Origin: CAYONM01 sp964405325
GTDB lineage: Bacteria > Planctomycetota > UBA11346
DNA length: 9,042 nt
NCBI GenBank assembly: GCA_964405325.1
Contig: CAYONM010000157.1
Location: forward strand, 1 to 9,042
Direction: 5' to 3'
Shown here: positions 1 to 6,625 of the stretch, one piece after another
How positions within the stretch are numbered: position 1 is the stretch's first letter
Layout: each line of letters opens with the position of its first letter
Program-made: the position numbers and the translations under genes
Notes under the pieces: generated by a model
Told to the model about the DNA's origin: nothing
The model's database searches: none
What the model saw: the letters and a program-made list of their open reading frames with translations, nothing else

Positions 1-10
1 CTCAGCTTAC

Positions 11-66
11 AAACCGGGCGCCGCCCGGAACCCACGGGCTCGATCGTATCGGTCGGCGCCCGGTTT
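11..66. repeat. 13-bp perfect inverted repeat, alternative hairpins, terminator-like
   Basis: Positions 11-23 (AAACCGGGCGCCG) are perfectly complementary to 54-66. On the plus strand the right arm ends in GGTTTT, so the structure could end transcription entering from the left. The left arm can instead form a local 6-bp hairpin, CCGGGC (14-19) with GCCCGG (23-28). The two pairings compete, as in attenuators, although a plain GC-rich repeat would look the same. No gene is visible at the left edge to tie it to. Confidence 0.5.
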
Positions 67-80
67 TCGGCTCTTACATC

Positions 81-96
81 GAGGGGCAGGCCCCTC
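81..96. repeat. 7-bp perfect hairpin
   Basis: GAGGGGC, AG, GCCCCTC forms a perfect 7-bp stem with a 2-base spacer (effectively a tight loop). There is no T-run on either side, so it is not a standard intrinsic terminator. It lies between two larger inverted repeats downstream of the AraC-type gene. Confidence 0.5.
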
Positions 97-103
97 GGAC
101 CCC

Positions 104-161
104 GAAGTTGAGCCCGCAAAAAACAGCTTTCTCTACTCGAAGTTTTTGCGGGCTCAGCTTC
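104..161. repeat. 19-bp inverted repeat just downstream of the AraC-type gene
   Basis: Arms 104-122 and 143-161 match at 18 of 19 positions; the exception can form a G-U pair in one transcript. The GC-rich part is outside (GAGCCCGC / GCGGGCTC) and the A/T runs are inside, facing a 20-base loop. This differs from a standard terminator, where the T-run follows the stem. It starts 8 bases after the regulator's stop codon and may still mark its transcript end. The first eight bases of the window (CTCAGCTT) repeat positions 153-160, so another copy of this motif may lie just left of the window. Confidence 0.55.
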
Positions 162-168
162 TAGTCGA

Positions 169-948
169 TCACCGGCAGCGCATCGGCGGCGTATCGGCGG
201 CGTCACCGGCGTTAGCAGTGCGATAGGCACTGGGGGTACAGCCCATCACCCGCCTGAACAGACGCGAAAAATAATACGGATTGTCGATGCCACAGGCGGC
301 CGCCACTTCGCCGATGCTAAGGTCGCTACGCTGCAACAGGTCGCTGGCATGCGCGATCCGGCGGTCTATCAGATATTTCTGCGGACTGGTGGCAAAGGCA
401 GCGCGAAACAATTGTCGGAGATAATCCGGCGACACGAAAACCCGCCTGGCTAGGTTGCTGATGGAGATGTGCTCGGAGAAATGCGCGTCGATCAGGGCTC
501 GGGCCATGGCCGCCGGATCCTGATCATGATCTCGCTGCATACCGGCGGCGCGCAACTCTAAAACCAAGCTGCCGGCCAGGCAATCCAGTCGCTCCCGTCG
601 CAGGGGAGCCTCCGGGTCGGCCAGCAAGCTGCCGATTCGCCGCGCCAGTGCATGCATCGCGTCATTTATCGGCCGGATGCCGGGCAATAAGCGCTCAGCA
701 CCGCAACCACCGACACAGAGACAGACCTGCTCGCCATCCACCTGATTGTCGATCCAGTGCCGACCCGGCGGCTGATAAACAAAACACTCGCCGGCCTGGT
801 ATGCCACCACCTGATCGTCCTGATGCAGCTCGCCGGAACCGCCCAGCACGCAGACGATCTCAGTCGCCAGGTGTTCGTGCTGCTGGCAACGATGCCCGGC
901 CTGTACGTGCAGGTGATAGCCATAATGACACGTGCCCGTGGTGCCCAT
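169..948 (-). CDS. AraC-family transcriptional regulator with N-terminal cupin sensor
   Basis: Predicted DNA-binding regulator of 259 residues. Residues 11-80 show a cupin-like pattern (H19, H24, E30, then GGSGELHQDD and a YQAGECFVYQPPGRHW segment), which would form the small-molecule sensor. Residues about 150-243 are a typical AraC C-terminal domain with two helix-turn-helix units: ISNLARRVFVSPDYLRQLF at 163-181, and IGEVAAACG...YYFSRLFRR at 212-233, ending in the family motif GCTPSAYR. The start at 948 is chosen because GGAG (956-959) lies 7 bases upstream and the cupin begins soon after. The open frame extends further upstream but would run into the divergent gene. The neighbour across 98 bp is a URO-D-like protein, so local control of that gene is the natural inference. 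The ligand is unknown. Confidence 0.93.
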   Translation of the reverse strand: MGTTGTCHYGYHLHVQAGHRCQQHEHLATEIVCVLGGSGELHQDDQVVAYQAGECFVYQPPGRHWIDNQVDGEQVCLCVGGCGAERLLPGIRPINDAMHALARRIGSLLADPEAPLRRERLDCLAGSLVLELRAAGMQRDHDQDPAAMARALIDAHFSEHISISNLARRVFVSPDYLRQLFRAAFATSPQKYLIDRRIAHASDLLQRSDLSIGEVAAACGIDNPYYFSRLFRRVMGCTPSAYRTANAGDAADTPPMRCR

Positions 949-991
949 TGTCCGTCTCCGATGCCTGCAGCCGGCAACTCCGATCGCTGCA

Positions 992-1021
992 TTGCACGCT
1001 CCCAGCATGCCGCCGTATGCT
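992..1021 (+). promoter_or_regulatory. possible sigma70-type promoter for the URO-D-like gene
   Basis: A -35-like TTGCAC (992-997) and a -10-like TATGCT (1016-1021) are 18 bases apart, and the start codon is 25 bases beyond. The match is moderate (3/6 and 4/6 to consensus). The -10 overlaps the right arm of the inverted repeat at 1002-1023, which would suit regulator binding. This is weak evidence from pattern alone. Confidence 0.3.
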
Positions 1022-1023
1022 GG
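1002..1023. promoter_or_regulatory. inverted repeat, candidate operator in the divergent AraC/URO-D control region
   Basis: CCAGCAT (1002-1008) and ATGCTGG (1017-1023) are perfect 7-bp arms around an 8-base spacer. The repeat sits inside the 98-bp region between the divergent start codons and overlaps the candidate -10 box. Many AraC-family proteins bind direct rather than inverted repeats, so assignment to this regulator is an inference. Confidence 0.35.
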
Positions 1024-1046
1024 TGGCACCAGAAACGAGGAGCGCC

Positions 1047-2297
1047 ATGAGCTACAGCAGCCACGACCGCCAGATCCTTCGCGAACTCGCCGAACGCTAT
1101 GCCGCACATGCGGCCAAGCCCATCCAACAAGAGCGCAAACAAGCCTGGCGCGATCACAATGCCCTGCGACCGGGACGACCACGGGTGATCATTGATGTGG
1201 AGTCCCCCATGTGGCGTGAGATCTGTCCACCAGATCAGCTGCACTGCCAGGATGAGCAGGCCCGTCGACATGAGAACGAGTTGCGCTGGTTCCTGTTTCA
1301 AGCCGAGCAATTGCACAGCGACTGGGCAATTCTCGATCGCTATTTCCTGCCGCTGCAGATCCACGACAGCGGCTGGGGCCTGGAGGTGAAAGAAACGCGG
1401 GTCGAACACGACTTCGGCGCCGCACATTTCGATCCGGTGATCGTGGAGCTGAGCGACGCGGAAAAACTCCGCACGCCGCAGGTAACCATCGACTGGGAGG
1501 CCAGCCGCTTGGAACGCGAGGCCTTGCAGGACGTATTCGGCGATATCCTGCCGGTGGAATCCCGGGGCTATTTCGTGCCCTGGTTCTCGCCCTTCGATCT
1601 CTTCGCCCAGTGGCGTGGCATCGAGGAACTCTATTTCGACATGATGGACGAACCCGAGTGGCTGCACGAGACCCTGCAACGGATCACCGATGGCTACCTG
1701 GGCATGTTGGAGCAATTCGAACAACAGGAGGCGCTGTGGCTGAACGCTGGCGGGCATTTTGTCGGTTCTGGCGGCCAAGGCTTTAGCGACCAGCTGCCCG
1801 AACCTGGCCAGCTGGATGGGCCGGTGCGCACCGAGCATCTCTGGGGCCAAGCCACTGCGCAGATCTTTTCCGAAGTCTCCCCGGCCCAGCACGAGGAATT
1901 CTCGCTACCCTATGACCAGCAATGGCTGCGTCGCTTCGGCCTGGGCTGCTACGGTTGTTGCGAACCCCTGCATAACAAGATCGACCTTCTGCGACAGATT
2001 CCGAACCTGCGTCGCCTCTCCCTCAGCCCCTGGGCAAAACTGGATATCGCGGCCAGCAATATCGGTCGCGACTACATTGCCAGCGTCAAACCCAATCCAA
2101 CGGTCTTCGCGGCCGAACGCTTCGACGAAGCCGGACTACGCGCCTGGTTCCAACAGGCACTGACCGATACTGCAGGCTGCTGCGTGGAATTCATCATGAA
2201 GGACACCTGTACCTGTCGGAACGATCCAACCAGGCCAGTCCGCTGGGCCCAGATCGCCATGGAGGAAGTGGAGCGTTTCGCCGCCGCCCAGTGCTGA
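1047..2297 (+). CDS. uroporphyrinogen decarboxylase (URO-D)-like protein of unknown substrate
   Basis: Predicted cytoplasmic protein of 416 residues. The general pattern fits the URO-D superfamily, which includes HemE and the cobalamin/coenzyme M methyltransferases (MtaA, CmuA). Supporting stretches are YFVPWFSPFDLFAQWRGIEE (175-194), the motif GGHFVGSGGQGF (235-246), CYGCCEPLHNKIDLLRQIPN (301-320), SPWAKLDIAASNIG (327-340) and a late KPNP. It is not an obvious HemE: it is longer than the usual 340-360 residues and no N-terminal RQAGR-type signature is visible. H237, C301/C304/C305 and C388/C390 (DTCTC) could supply metal-binding thiolates as in corrinoid methyltransferases, but no corrinoid protein gene is nearby. 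The start at 1047 follows GAGGAG (1037-1042). The frame is open upstream to 648, but that part lies opposite the AraC gene. It is divergent from the AraC regulator, probably its controller. The exact reaction is unknown. Confidence 0.88.
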   Translation: MSYSSHDRQILRELAERYAAHAAKPIQQERKQAWRDHNALRPGRPRVIIDVESPMWREICPPDQLHCQDEQARRHENELRWFLFQAEQLHSDWAILDRYFLPLQIHDSGWGLEVKETRVEHDFGAAHFDPVIVELSDAEKLRTPQVTIDWEASRLEREALQDVFGDILPVESRGYFVPWFSPFDLFAQWRGIEELYFDMMDEPEWLHETLQRITDGYLGMLEQFEQQEALWLNAGGHFVGSGGQGFSDQLPEPGQLDGPVRTEHLWGQATAQIFSEVSPAQHEEFSLPYDQQWLRRFGLGCYGCCEPLHNKIDLLRQIPNLRRLSLSPWAKLDIAASNIGRDYIASVKPNPTVFAAERFDEAGLRAWFQQALTDTAGCCVEFIMKDTCTCRNDPTRPVRWAQIAMEEVERFAAAQC

Positions 2298-2390
2298 CGA
2301 CGGTAGCCCTCCTCAGTCGCCACTGTAATGAATCCAAACGCGAGGACCTGCGGCGCGCACCTCCCACCGACAATCCCGCAAAGCGCCGCC

Positions 2391-2413
2391 GAAAAACGCT
2401 CGCAAAGCGAGCG
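2391..2413 (-). terminator. intrinsic terminator, minus strand
   Basis: Read on the minus strand: CGCTCGC, TTT, GCGAGCG, then TTTTTC. The stem is a perfect 7 bp with a 3-base loop, followed directly by five T. It lies 128 bases beyond the stop codon of the minus-strand gene ending at 2542, its likely client. The rest of the 2298-2541 convergent gap shows only short repeats (TGACTCA at 2480-2486 and 2520-2526) and no terminator for the plus-strand gene. Confidence 0.75.
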
Positions 2414-2541
2414 AATCCCAACCAAGGCCGTGGGGATGTACGACGGATGTCGCCAGGTCCGAGCCGCCCTTGCGCAGTGTGACTCACGTGCGGATGAAGC
2501 GGATGCCATAGTGTCCGGATGACTCAGCCGGAATCTCGATT

Positions 2542-3783
2542 TCAATCCAGCAGCTTGAAATGCGTCATCACCGCCTGCCAGGCCAGCAGGGCCTGACGGG
2601 GGATACGCAGCTCCTTGCCATCCAGATAGGTCGGGATGGTGCCTTGCTCCAGACGCTTGGCGATGAAGGCCGGACTCCGCTGCACCAACTCGGCCGCTTC
2701 CTGCGTATCGATCACCTCACCAGGCTGATCCATGGTAACCCGCCACAAAGGCTCACGGCCCAGATCGTGACGGAAGCTCTTACGGTCGGCCAGGGCCAGG
2801 GCTTCGCCTGCGGCGATCAATTCCTCGGCAGTCCCCTGCGCCGCAGCCAAACAACCGAAGCGAGCCAACACCACCTCGTAGCAGGGACCGCCGAAGAGGT
2901 CATCCAGATGCTCGTACACCTGATCCAGGCAGGCGACCACCTCCCGAGAGCGTCCCAGACCGGTACCGACCTGGGCCAGATGTTGCAACAGATGCAGGAC
3001 CTGCTCATCCTCGGGCTCAAATTCGGTTAGCAGATGTCGAATATGACCGATCGCGGCATCCAATTCCCAGGCCACCAAGGCACAGCGAGCGGCCAACAAC
3101 AACTCGTCGCCATCCCATTCCTGATCCCGATAGAGCTGCTCCAAGGCAATCTGGCACCAATACGCCAGGTCCTGCTGCTGATGCCCCCTCTGCGGCATGA
3201 TGCCTTCATCCAGAGCCGCCACCAATCGCTCGGCCAGATCGTGCCAAAAGCCGAGTACATCGCTGGGCTCATCGCAGGTCGCAAAGGTTTCGGGAAAACG
3301 CGGCTGCCCTCCCAGCTTGGCCAACAGCTGCCCCAGCAAGGGCTTGGCGGCCGATTTGTCAGCAAATCGATCATCCAGAGCATCGGCCAGCGCATTCATG
3401 AAGGCCTCGTCCATCTGCGGAAAGGCCAACTGCGGAATGACGCTCAAGCCCTGATCGTGGCTGATCACCAGCGCACAGACTCCCTGGGCATGTTGGAAGA
3501 GCTCCCGCGCCCGCTCGGCTGCTTGCGAGGCGCTCAGCCCCTGTTCCTGCATCTGTTGGACCGTCGCCTGCAAGGGCCCGGTCCCATCCACCAGGTACTG
3601 CGCAATGGCTTGCTTCAGCTGCGGCGACAAGGGCGCGAGGATCGCCGCATGCAAACGCTGTTCACCCACCAGCAGGTTGAAAGGATTGAACCCACCTCCC
3701 GTGGCCAGCCCTTGCAATTCCTGCGCAAAGGCGCCCATATCCTGGCCTGATTTTCCGGCAATGCGGCCCAATTCCTCGAACAT
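2542..3783 (-). CDS. large helical protein with C-terminal excisionase/MerR-type DNA-binding domain
   Basis: I do not recognise the full-length family. The protein has 413 residues, no signal peptide and no membrane segment. Residues about 357-403 fit the small winged helix of the excisionase/MerR group (HTH_17): VIDTQEAAELVQRSPAFIAK, then LEQGTIPTYLDG, KELRIPRQALLAW. The rest is acidic, Gln/Leu/Ala-rich and predicted all-helical; 205-335 looks like TPR-type helical hairpins, though no strict repeat consensus can be claimed. The start at 3783 has AGGAG (3790-3794) 6 bases upstream. The open frame continues to 4407, but that extension is antisense to the lipoprotein gene. The gene is divergent from the lipoprotein operon across 99 bp, and palindromes lie at the far end of that gap, so it may regulate the operon. 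A DNA-binding domain at the extreme C-terminus is unusual for an excisionase-type fold. Confidence 0.82.
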   Translation of the reverse strand: MFEELGRIAGKSGQDMGAFAQELQGLATGGGFNPFNLLVGEQRLHAAILAPLSPQLKQAIAQYLVDGTGPLQATVQQMQEQGLSASQAAERARELFQHAQGVCALVISHDQGLSVIPQLAFPQMDEAFMNALADALDDRFADKSAAKPLLGQLLAKLGGQPRFPETFATCDEPSDVLGFWHDLAERLVAALDEGIMPQRGHQQQDLAYWCQIALEQLYRDQEWDGDELLLAARCALVAWELDAAIGHIRHLLTEFEPEDEQVLHLLQHLAQVGTGLGRSREVVACLDQVYEHLDDLFGGPCYEVVLARFGCLAAAQGTAEELIAAGEALALADRKSFRHDLGREPLWRVTMDQPGEVIDTQEAAELVQRSPAFIAKRLEQGTIPTYLDGKELRIPRQALLAWQAVMTHFKLLD

Positions 3784-3849
3784 GCTGCGCTCCTGTTTAC
3801 AGGCGGCACCATGGAGCAGCCAGGGACGCAGGCAAGCCGATGAACCATC

Positions 3850-3894
3850 CTGCCGACAGAGCCAGCAGCTCTGGCATGCCAGATGCGTCGGCAG
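3850..3894. promoter_or_regulatory. nested inverted repeats over the start of the lipoprotein operon
   Basis: Outer arms CTGCCGAC (3850-3857) and GTCGGCAG (3887-3894) are perfectly complementary and enclose the ATG at 3883. Inside are GCCAG (3861-3865) with CTGGC (3871-3875), and a perfect 12-bp palindrome CTGGCATGCCAG (3871-3882) that ends directly before the ATG. This could be a protein operator, an mRNA structure hiding the start codon, or both. It lies 67-111 bases upstream of the divergent DNA-binding gene's start at 3783, so autoregulation is possible. Confidence 0.5.
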
Positions 3895-5283
3895 TCCCCC
3901 ATGGTTCCTCGCGTTGCAATTCTGGTCGTCTGCCTGCTGCTCTCGGCCTGCTGGAAACGAGAGACCCCCGCAGATCCGGCGGTGGCCGATCACGAAACCG
4001 TCAAGACCCCCACCAACGAACGCCCGAAACACGGCGAATGGCAAATCAGTAGTCTGACCGAATCCGAAGGACAGCTGCTGGTCGAATTGCTGATCGGCAG
4101 CCGACATGGTGTGGACACCAATACCTTCTTCCGCGTCTACGACCCAGAACGTCCCGGCGTGATCAAATGCATGCTCAAAACCCGCGAGGTGCTGGGCCCC
4201 GAACAGAGTCTTGCGATCATGATCGGCGGCCTGTTCGATCTGAACAATCCGCTCTCGGTCGGGGATCCAGTCCGTTCGGTGGACGATCTCGGCCTGTACG
4301 GCTCCGGCCAACAGGTGGAACGGACGGTCACGCGTGAGATCGAGCGCATCCAAACCGAAGCACAGGCCGAGCAGGAGCAATTCGACAGCCTGCGCGAACA
4401 ATTCCAACGTCGCCTACGTGAATTGATGGCCGAGCACGATCGCGACGTGGTTGCCAGACAGACCAAACATGAACAAGCCATGCAAGAAATGAAGTCACGT
4501 CACCAACGCGCCCTGGAAGCCAAGGATCTGGAGCGACGCAGTGATCTGGCCGCCTTGCGTACCACCCTGATGCAGGATGCCCGCAGCCAGGTGGAGCAGA
4601 AGGGCCTGAACATGCAGAAACGCATTCGCGAATTATCCGAAGAACGCGACACGCTGCAGGGACAGGTCGACAAACTGCTGCGGGAACAGCAACGACTGCG
4701 CGACCACATCACCACCCTCATCCAAGAGCAAGCAGACAAGCGACAGGAATTCGAGGATAAACTCCGAGCCGAGATCGAGACCCGCTCGATTCTTCAGGCT
4801 CGCCTGGCGCAGATCGAAAAAAGCCTGGAACCTGGGGATGCGCGACCAGAAACCATTCTCAGCGCCAGTCCCGACCGTAACGAGACCATTCTCGAGCGCT
4901 TGGAACGTATCACCGAGGAGCGCGACCAAGCCCGCGCAAAGGTCAAACTGCTGAGCGGTCGGCTGGACGTTCTCCAAACCGAAACCAACCAACTCCGTAA
5001 ACGCCTGGATATCGCCAACACCAGATTGGCGGTACTGGAAAGCCAGGACTCCGACGAAAACTCATTGCGCCGCCAATTGGCCAAATCCCAAGTCGATTTG
5101 AATCAGACCAAGGAGTTCCTCGATGCCGCGAATCTCACCCGCTTGGAAGCCGAGCGGCAATTGTATGAGCTGGTCATTCGCATACTCCGGATGAGCAGCA
5201 GCCAGCCACAACAGCTGGACTACCTCAAAGCCAGTCTGCGCGATCTGGTCGCCAGTGACGAGCGGGTGGAGGTGGAACCGTGA
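3883..5283 (+). CDS. coiled-coil lipoprotein with N-terminal FlgT-C-like barrel
   Basis: Predicted lipoprotein of 466 residues. The signal peptide ends in the lipobox LSAC with lipidated C23; the next residue is Trp, so by the E. coli Lol rule there is no inner-membrane retention signal. Residues about 52-135 have a beta-rich pattern (GSRHGVDTNTFFRVYD ... LSVGDPV) like the barrel at the C-terminus of FlgT. About 145-318 and 333-425 are long charged coiled coils rich in Glu, Arg, Gln and Leu. The last 48 residues contain a segment shared with the next gene. The start is uncertain: the ATG at 3883 and that at 3901 both give a good lipoprotein signal, and neither has a Shine-Dalgarno sequence. 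The stop overlaps the next gene by 4 bases. A periplasmic spacer or scaffold role is inferred; the function is unknown. Confidence 0.88.
   Translation: MRRQSPMVPRVAILVVCLLLSACWKRETPADPAVADHETVKTPTNERPKHGEWQISSLTESEGQLLVELLIGSRHGVDTNTFFRVYDPERPGVIKCMLKTREVLGPEQSLAIMIGGLFDLNNPLSVGDPVRSVDDLGLYGSGQQVERTVTREIERIQTEAQAEQEQFDSLREQFQRRLRELMAEHDRDVVARQTKHEQAMQEMKSRHQRALEAKDLERRSDLAALRTTLMQDARSQVEQKGLNMQKRIRELSEERDTLQGQVDKLLREQQRLRDHITTLIQEQADKRQEFEDKLRAEIETRSILQARLAQIEKSLEPGDARPETILSASPDRNETILERLERITEERDQARAKVKLLSGRLDVLQTETNQLRKRLDIANTRLAVLESQDSDENSLRRQLAKSQVDLNQTKEFLDAANLTRLEAERQLYELVIRILRMSSSQPQQLDYLKASLRDLVASDERVEVEP
5268..5273 (+). promoter_or_regulatory. strong ribosome binding site fixing the GTG start at 5280
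   Basis: GGAGGT lies 6 bases before the GTG. It supports GTG as the true start even though it overlaps the preceding stop codon (GTGA), and it is the best Shine-Dalgarno match in this operon. Confidence 0.7.
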
Positions 5284-5939
5284 ACCAAACCACCGTATTG
5301 GCGCATGGCCTACCGGCCCTGCTCGTCCTGGTGATGACAGTCGTCGCTTGCACACCGCGTAAGAGCGGCACCGACGATGCCGCCCTGCAAGAACGCATGC
5401 AGGACATGCAGGAAGAGCTCGGGGCCCTGCAGGCCGATCTGCGCGCCAGACTGGTGGCCATGCAAGGCGGCAAGGGGCGCGGTGCCTATGCCGACGGCCC
5501 GCGATCCATCACCGGCACCGAAACCGTCCTGGAACGCCTGCATCGCACCAAATTGACGCTGTCGCAGGCCCAAAACGCCTTGGACCAGAAAACCCGGACC
5601 ATTATTTCCATGCGCCGCGAACGCGAAGACCAACAGGAGCAGATTGTGAATCTCAGCTCCAAGGCTGAACGATTGGCCCGCGCCGAAGATCGACGGATCA
5701 CGGCGCTGCAAGAACGCCAAGCCGCCTTACGCATCCAGGAGCAGCTCCGGCAGAGTCTGGTGGAATGCCATCTGGCCCGGCTGGAATCGGAAAAACGCTT
5801 CTTCGAGCTGATCACCGAGGTGATCCGCCTGGATCCGTCGCAAACCCAGGAGTTTTTCCAGTTGCAGGCTCGCTTGCGCGAAGAAGCACGCCTGCACAAA
5901 CCGGCCGATCTGGCAATGGAAGCAGACGAGCAGCCATGA
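5280..5939 (+). CDS. short coiled-coil lipoprotein, related to the preceding gene
   Basis: Predicted lipoprotein of 219 residues. The hydrophobic stretch LPALLVLVMTVVAC ends in a lipobox with C24, followed by Thr. Residues about 33-60 and 81-160 are predicted coiled coil. Residues 166-203 (ARLESEKRFFEL...) align without gaps to residues 419-456 of the upstream protein with 14 of 38 identical, and ETVLERL (81-87) matches ETILERL there. The two proteins therefore probably share a C-terminal module of about 120 residues. This one lacks the FlgT-C-like barrel, so it resembles a shortened paralogue. It starts with GTG in a 4-base overlap with the previous stop, and its own stop overlaps the next start (ATGA), so translational coupling is likely. 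The pair could form a mixed coiled coil; this is inference. Confidence 0.87.
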   Translation: MNQTTVLAHGLPALLVLVMTVVACTPRKSGTDDAALQERMQDMQEELGALQADLRARLVAMQGGKGRGAYADGPRSITGTETVLERLHRTKLTLSQAQNALDQKTRTIISMRREREDQQEQIVNLSSKAERLARAEDRRITALQERQAALRIQEQLRQSLVECHLARLESEKRFFELITEVIRLDPSQTQEFFQLQARLREEARLHKPADLAMEADEQP

Positions 5940-6625
5940 GCAGGATCACAACCATGCTTTTCATCAACCGCCGCTTCAGCCTACTGCTACTTGGTATCCT
6001 TATTGTCATGAGTGCATGCCAAGGCCGTGGTAGTTCTGGCCTCCCCACCGAGTACCCCTTCCACACCCTTCCCATGGCTACCGAACCGCGACGCGTAGTT
6101 GTGGTGCCGTTCTATTTGGGCGACGAGGTGGGAAAGGAAGCTGCGATCATGGACGAAGCCATGGCCACAGCGCTCCGCGAACTGGGGGAATATGAGGTGG
6201 CAAGCATCGATCGCAAACAACGCGATCTGCTTTTTGGCAATCCACATAGCAAATTGAGAAATCTGAACACCGAAAATCTGCGCCTTTTCCGTACACGCTA
6301 CCGAGCCGACGCACTCCTGATCGGCCGCATCGATCACTACGACAGCTACGATCCCATCGCCATCGGCGTCGAGGCCCACCTGATCAGCTGTCACGATGGG
6401 CTGACTCTCTGGTCGGCCGTTGCACATTTCGACAGCGCCCGTCGTGATATTCAAGAGGATCTGGAATTCTGGTACCAGGACGTGATCGGCACCGGCCAGA
6501 ATCGCATCGGCGGCTGGCAACTGGCACTGCAGAGCCCACGGCTGTTCGCCCGCTACACCTCGGACCGGCTCGCCGCCAGCATTACCGACGACGAATACCG
6601 CACCCGAACCCGACGCCGCCGGTAA
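5936..6625 (+). CDS. lipoprotein with CsgG/LpoB/TolB-N-like alpha-beta domain
   Basis: Predicted lipoprotein of 229 residues. The signal peptide FSLLLLGILIVMSAC gives C28, followed by Gln. Residues 52-170 show the order seen in CsgG, LpoB and FlgT middle domains: strand RRVVVVPF (52-59), helix MDEAMATALRELGEYEVASI (72-91), helix with RYRADALLIGRI (121-132), strand GVEAHLISCHDGLTLWSAVA (144-163). The 'ADALLIGxI ... G(x)LWSA' pattern is the most characteristic part. The C-terminus is basic (RTRTRRRR). It starts in an ATGA overlap with the previous gene; an in-frame ATG at 5954 with AGGA upstream is an alternative and keeps the signal peptide. The stop codon is the first three bases of a tandem repeat. 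It is probably outer-membrane anchored and acts with the two coiled-coil lipoproteins; the family assignment is a fold-level guess. Confidence 0.85.
   Translation: MSRITTMLFINRRFSLLLLGILIVMSACQGRGSSGLPTEYPFHTLPMATEPRRVVVVPFYLGDEVGKEAAIMDEAMATALRELGEYEVASIDRKQRDLLFGNPHSKLRNLNTENLRLFRTRYRADALLIGRIDHYDSYDPIAIGVEAHLISCHDGLTLWSAVAHFDSARRDIQEDLEFWYQDVIGTGQNRIGGWQLALQSPRLFARYTSDRLAASITDDEYRTRTRRRR

Noticed and set aside
104..161. Integron attC-like site
   Set aside because: GTTGAGC fits GTTRRRY, but it is the left arm and the complementary motif is on the right, the reverse of attC orientation. No integrase or gene cassettes are present.
648..1046. 133-codon upstream extension of the URO-D-like frame
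   Set aside because: It is antisense to the AraC gene and compositionally Arg/Pro-rich. The ATG at 1047 has a GAGGAG site and begins a family-like protein.
666..1892. 408-residue minus-strand open frame
   Set aside because: A shadow of the URO-D-like and AraC genes. GC-rich codon use leaves the antisense frame open, and no domain is recognisable.
2480..2526. Short repeats TGACTCA (twice) and CGGATG (three times) in the convergent gap
   Set aside because: Too short and irregular to separate from chance, and no symmetry or spacing suggests a binding site.
2560..3750. Long plus-strand open frames (156 and 238 residues) opposite the HTH protein
   Set aside because: Low-complexity antisense translations without ribosome binding sites. 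The minus strand carries a recognisable winged-helix domain.
3784..4407. 208-codon upstream extension of the minus-strand HTH protein
   Set aside because: Antisense to the lipoprotein gene. The internal ATG at 3783 has a good AGGAG site and the divergent layout makes sense only with that start.
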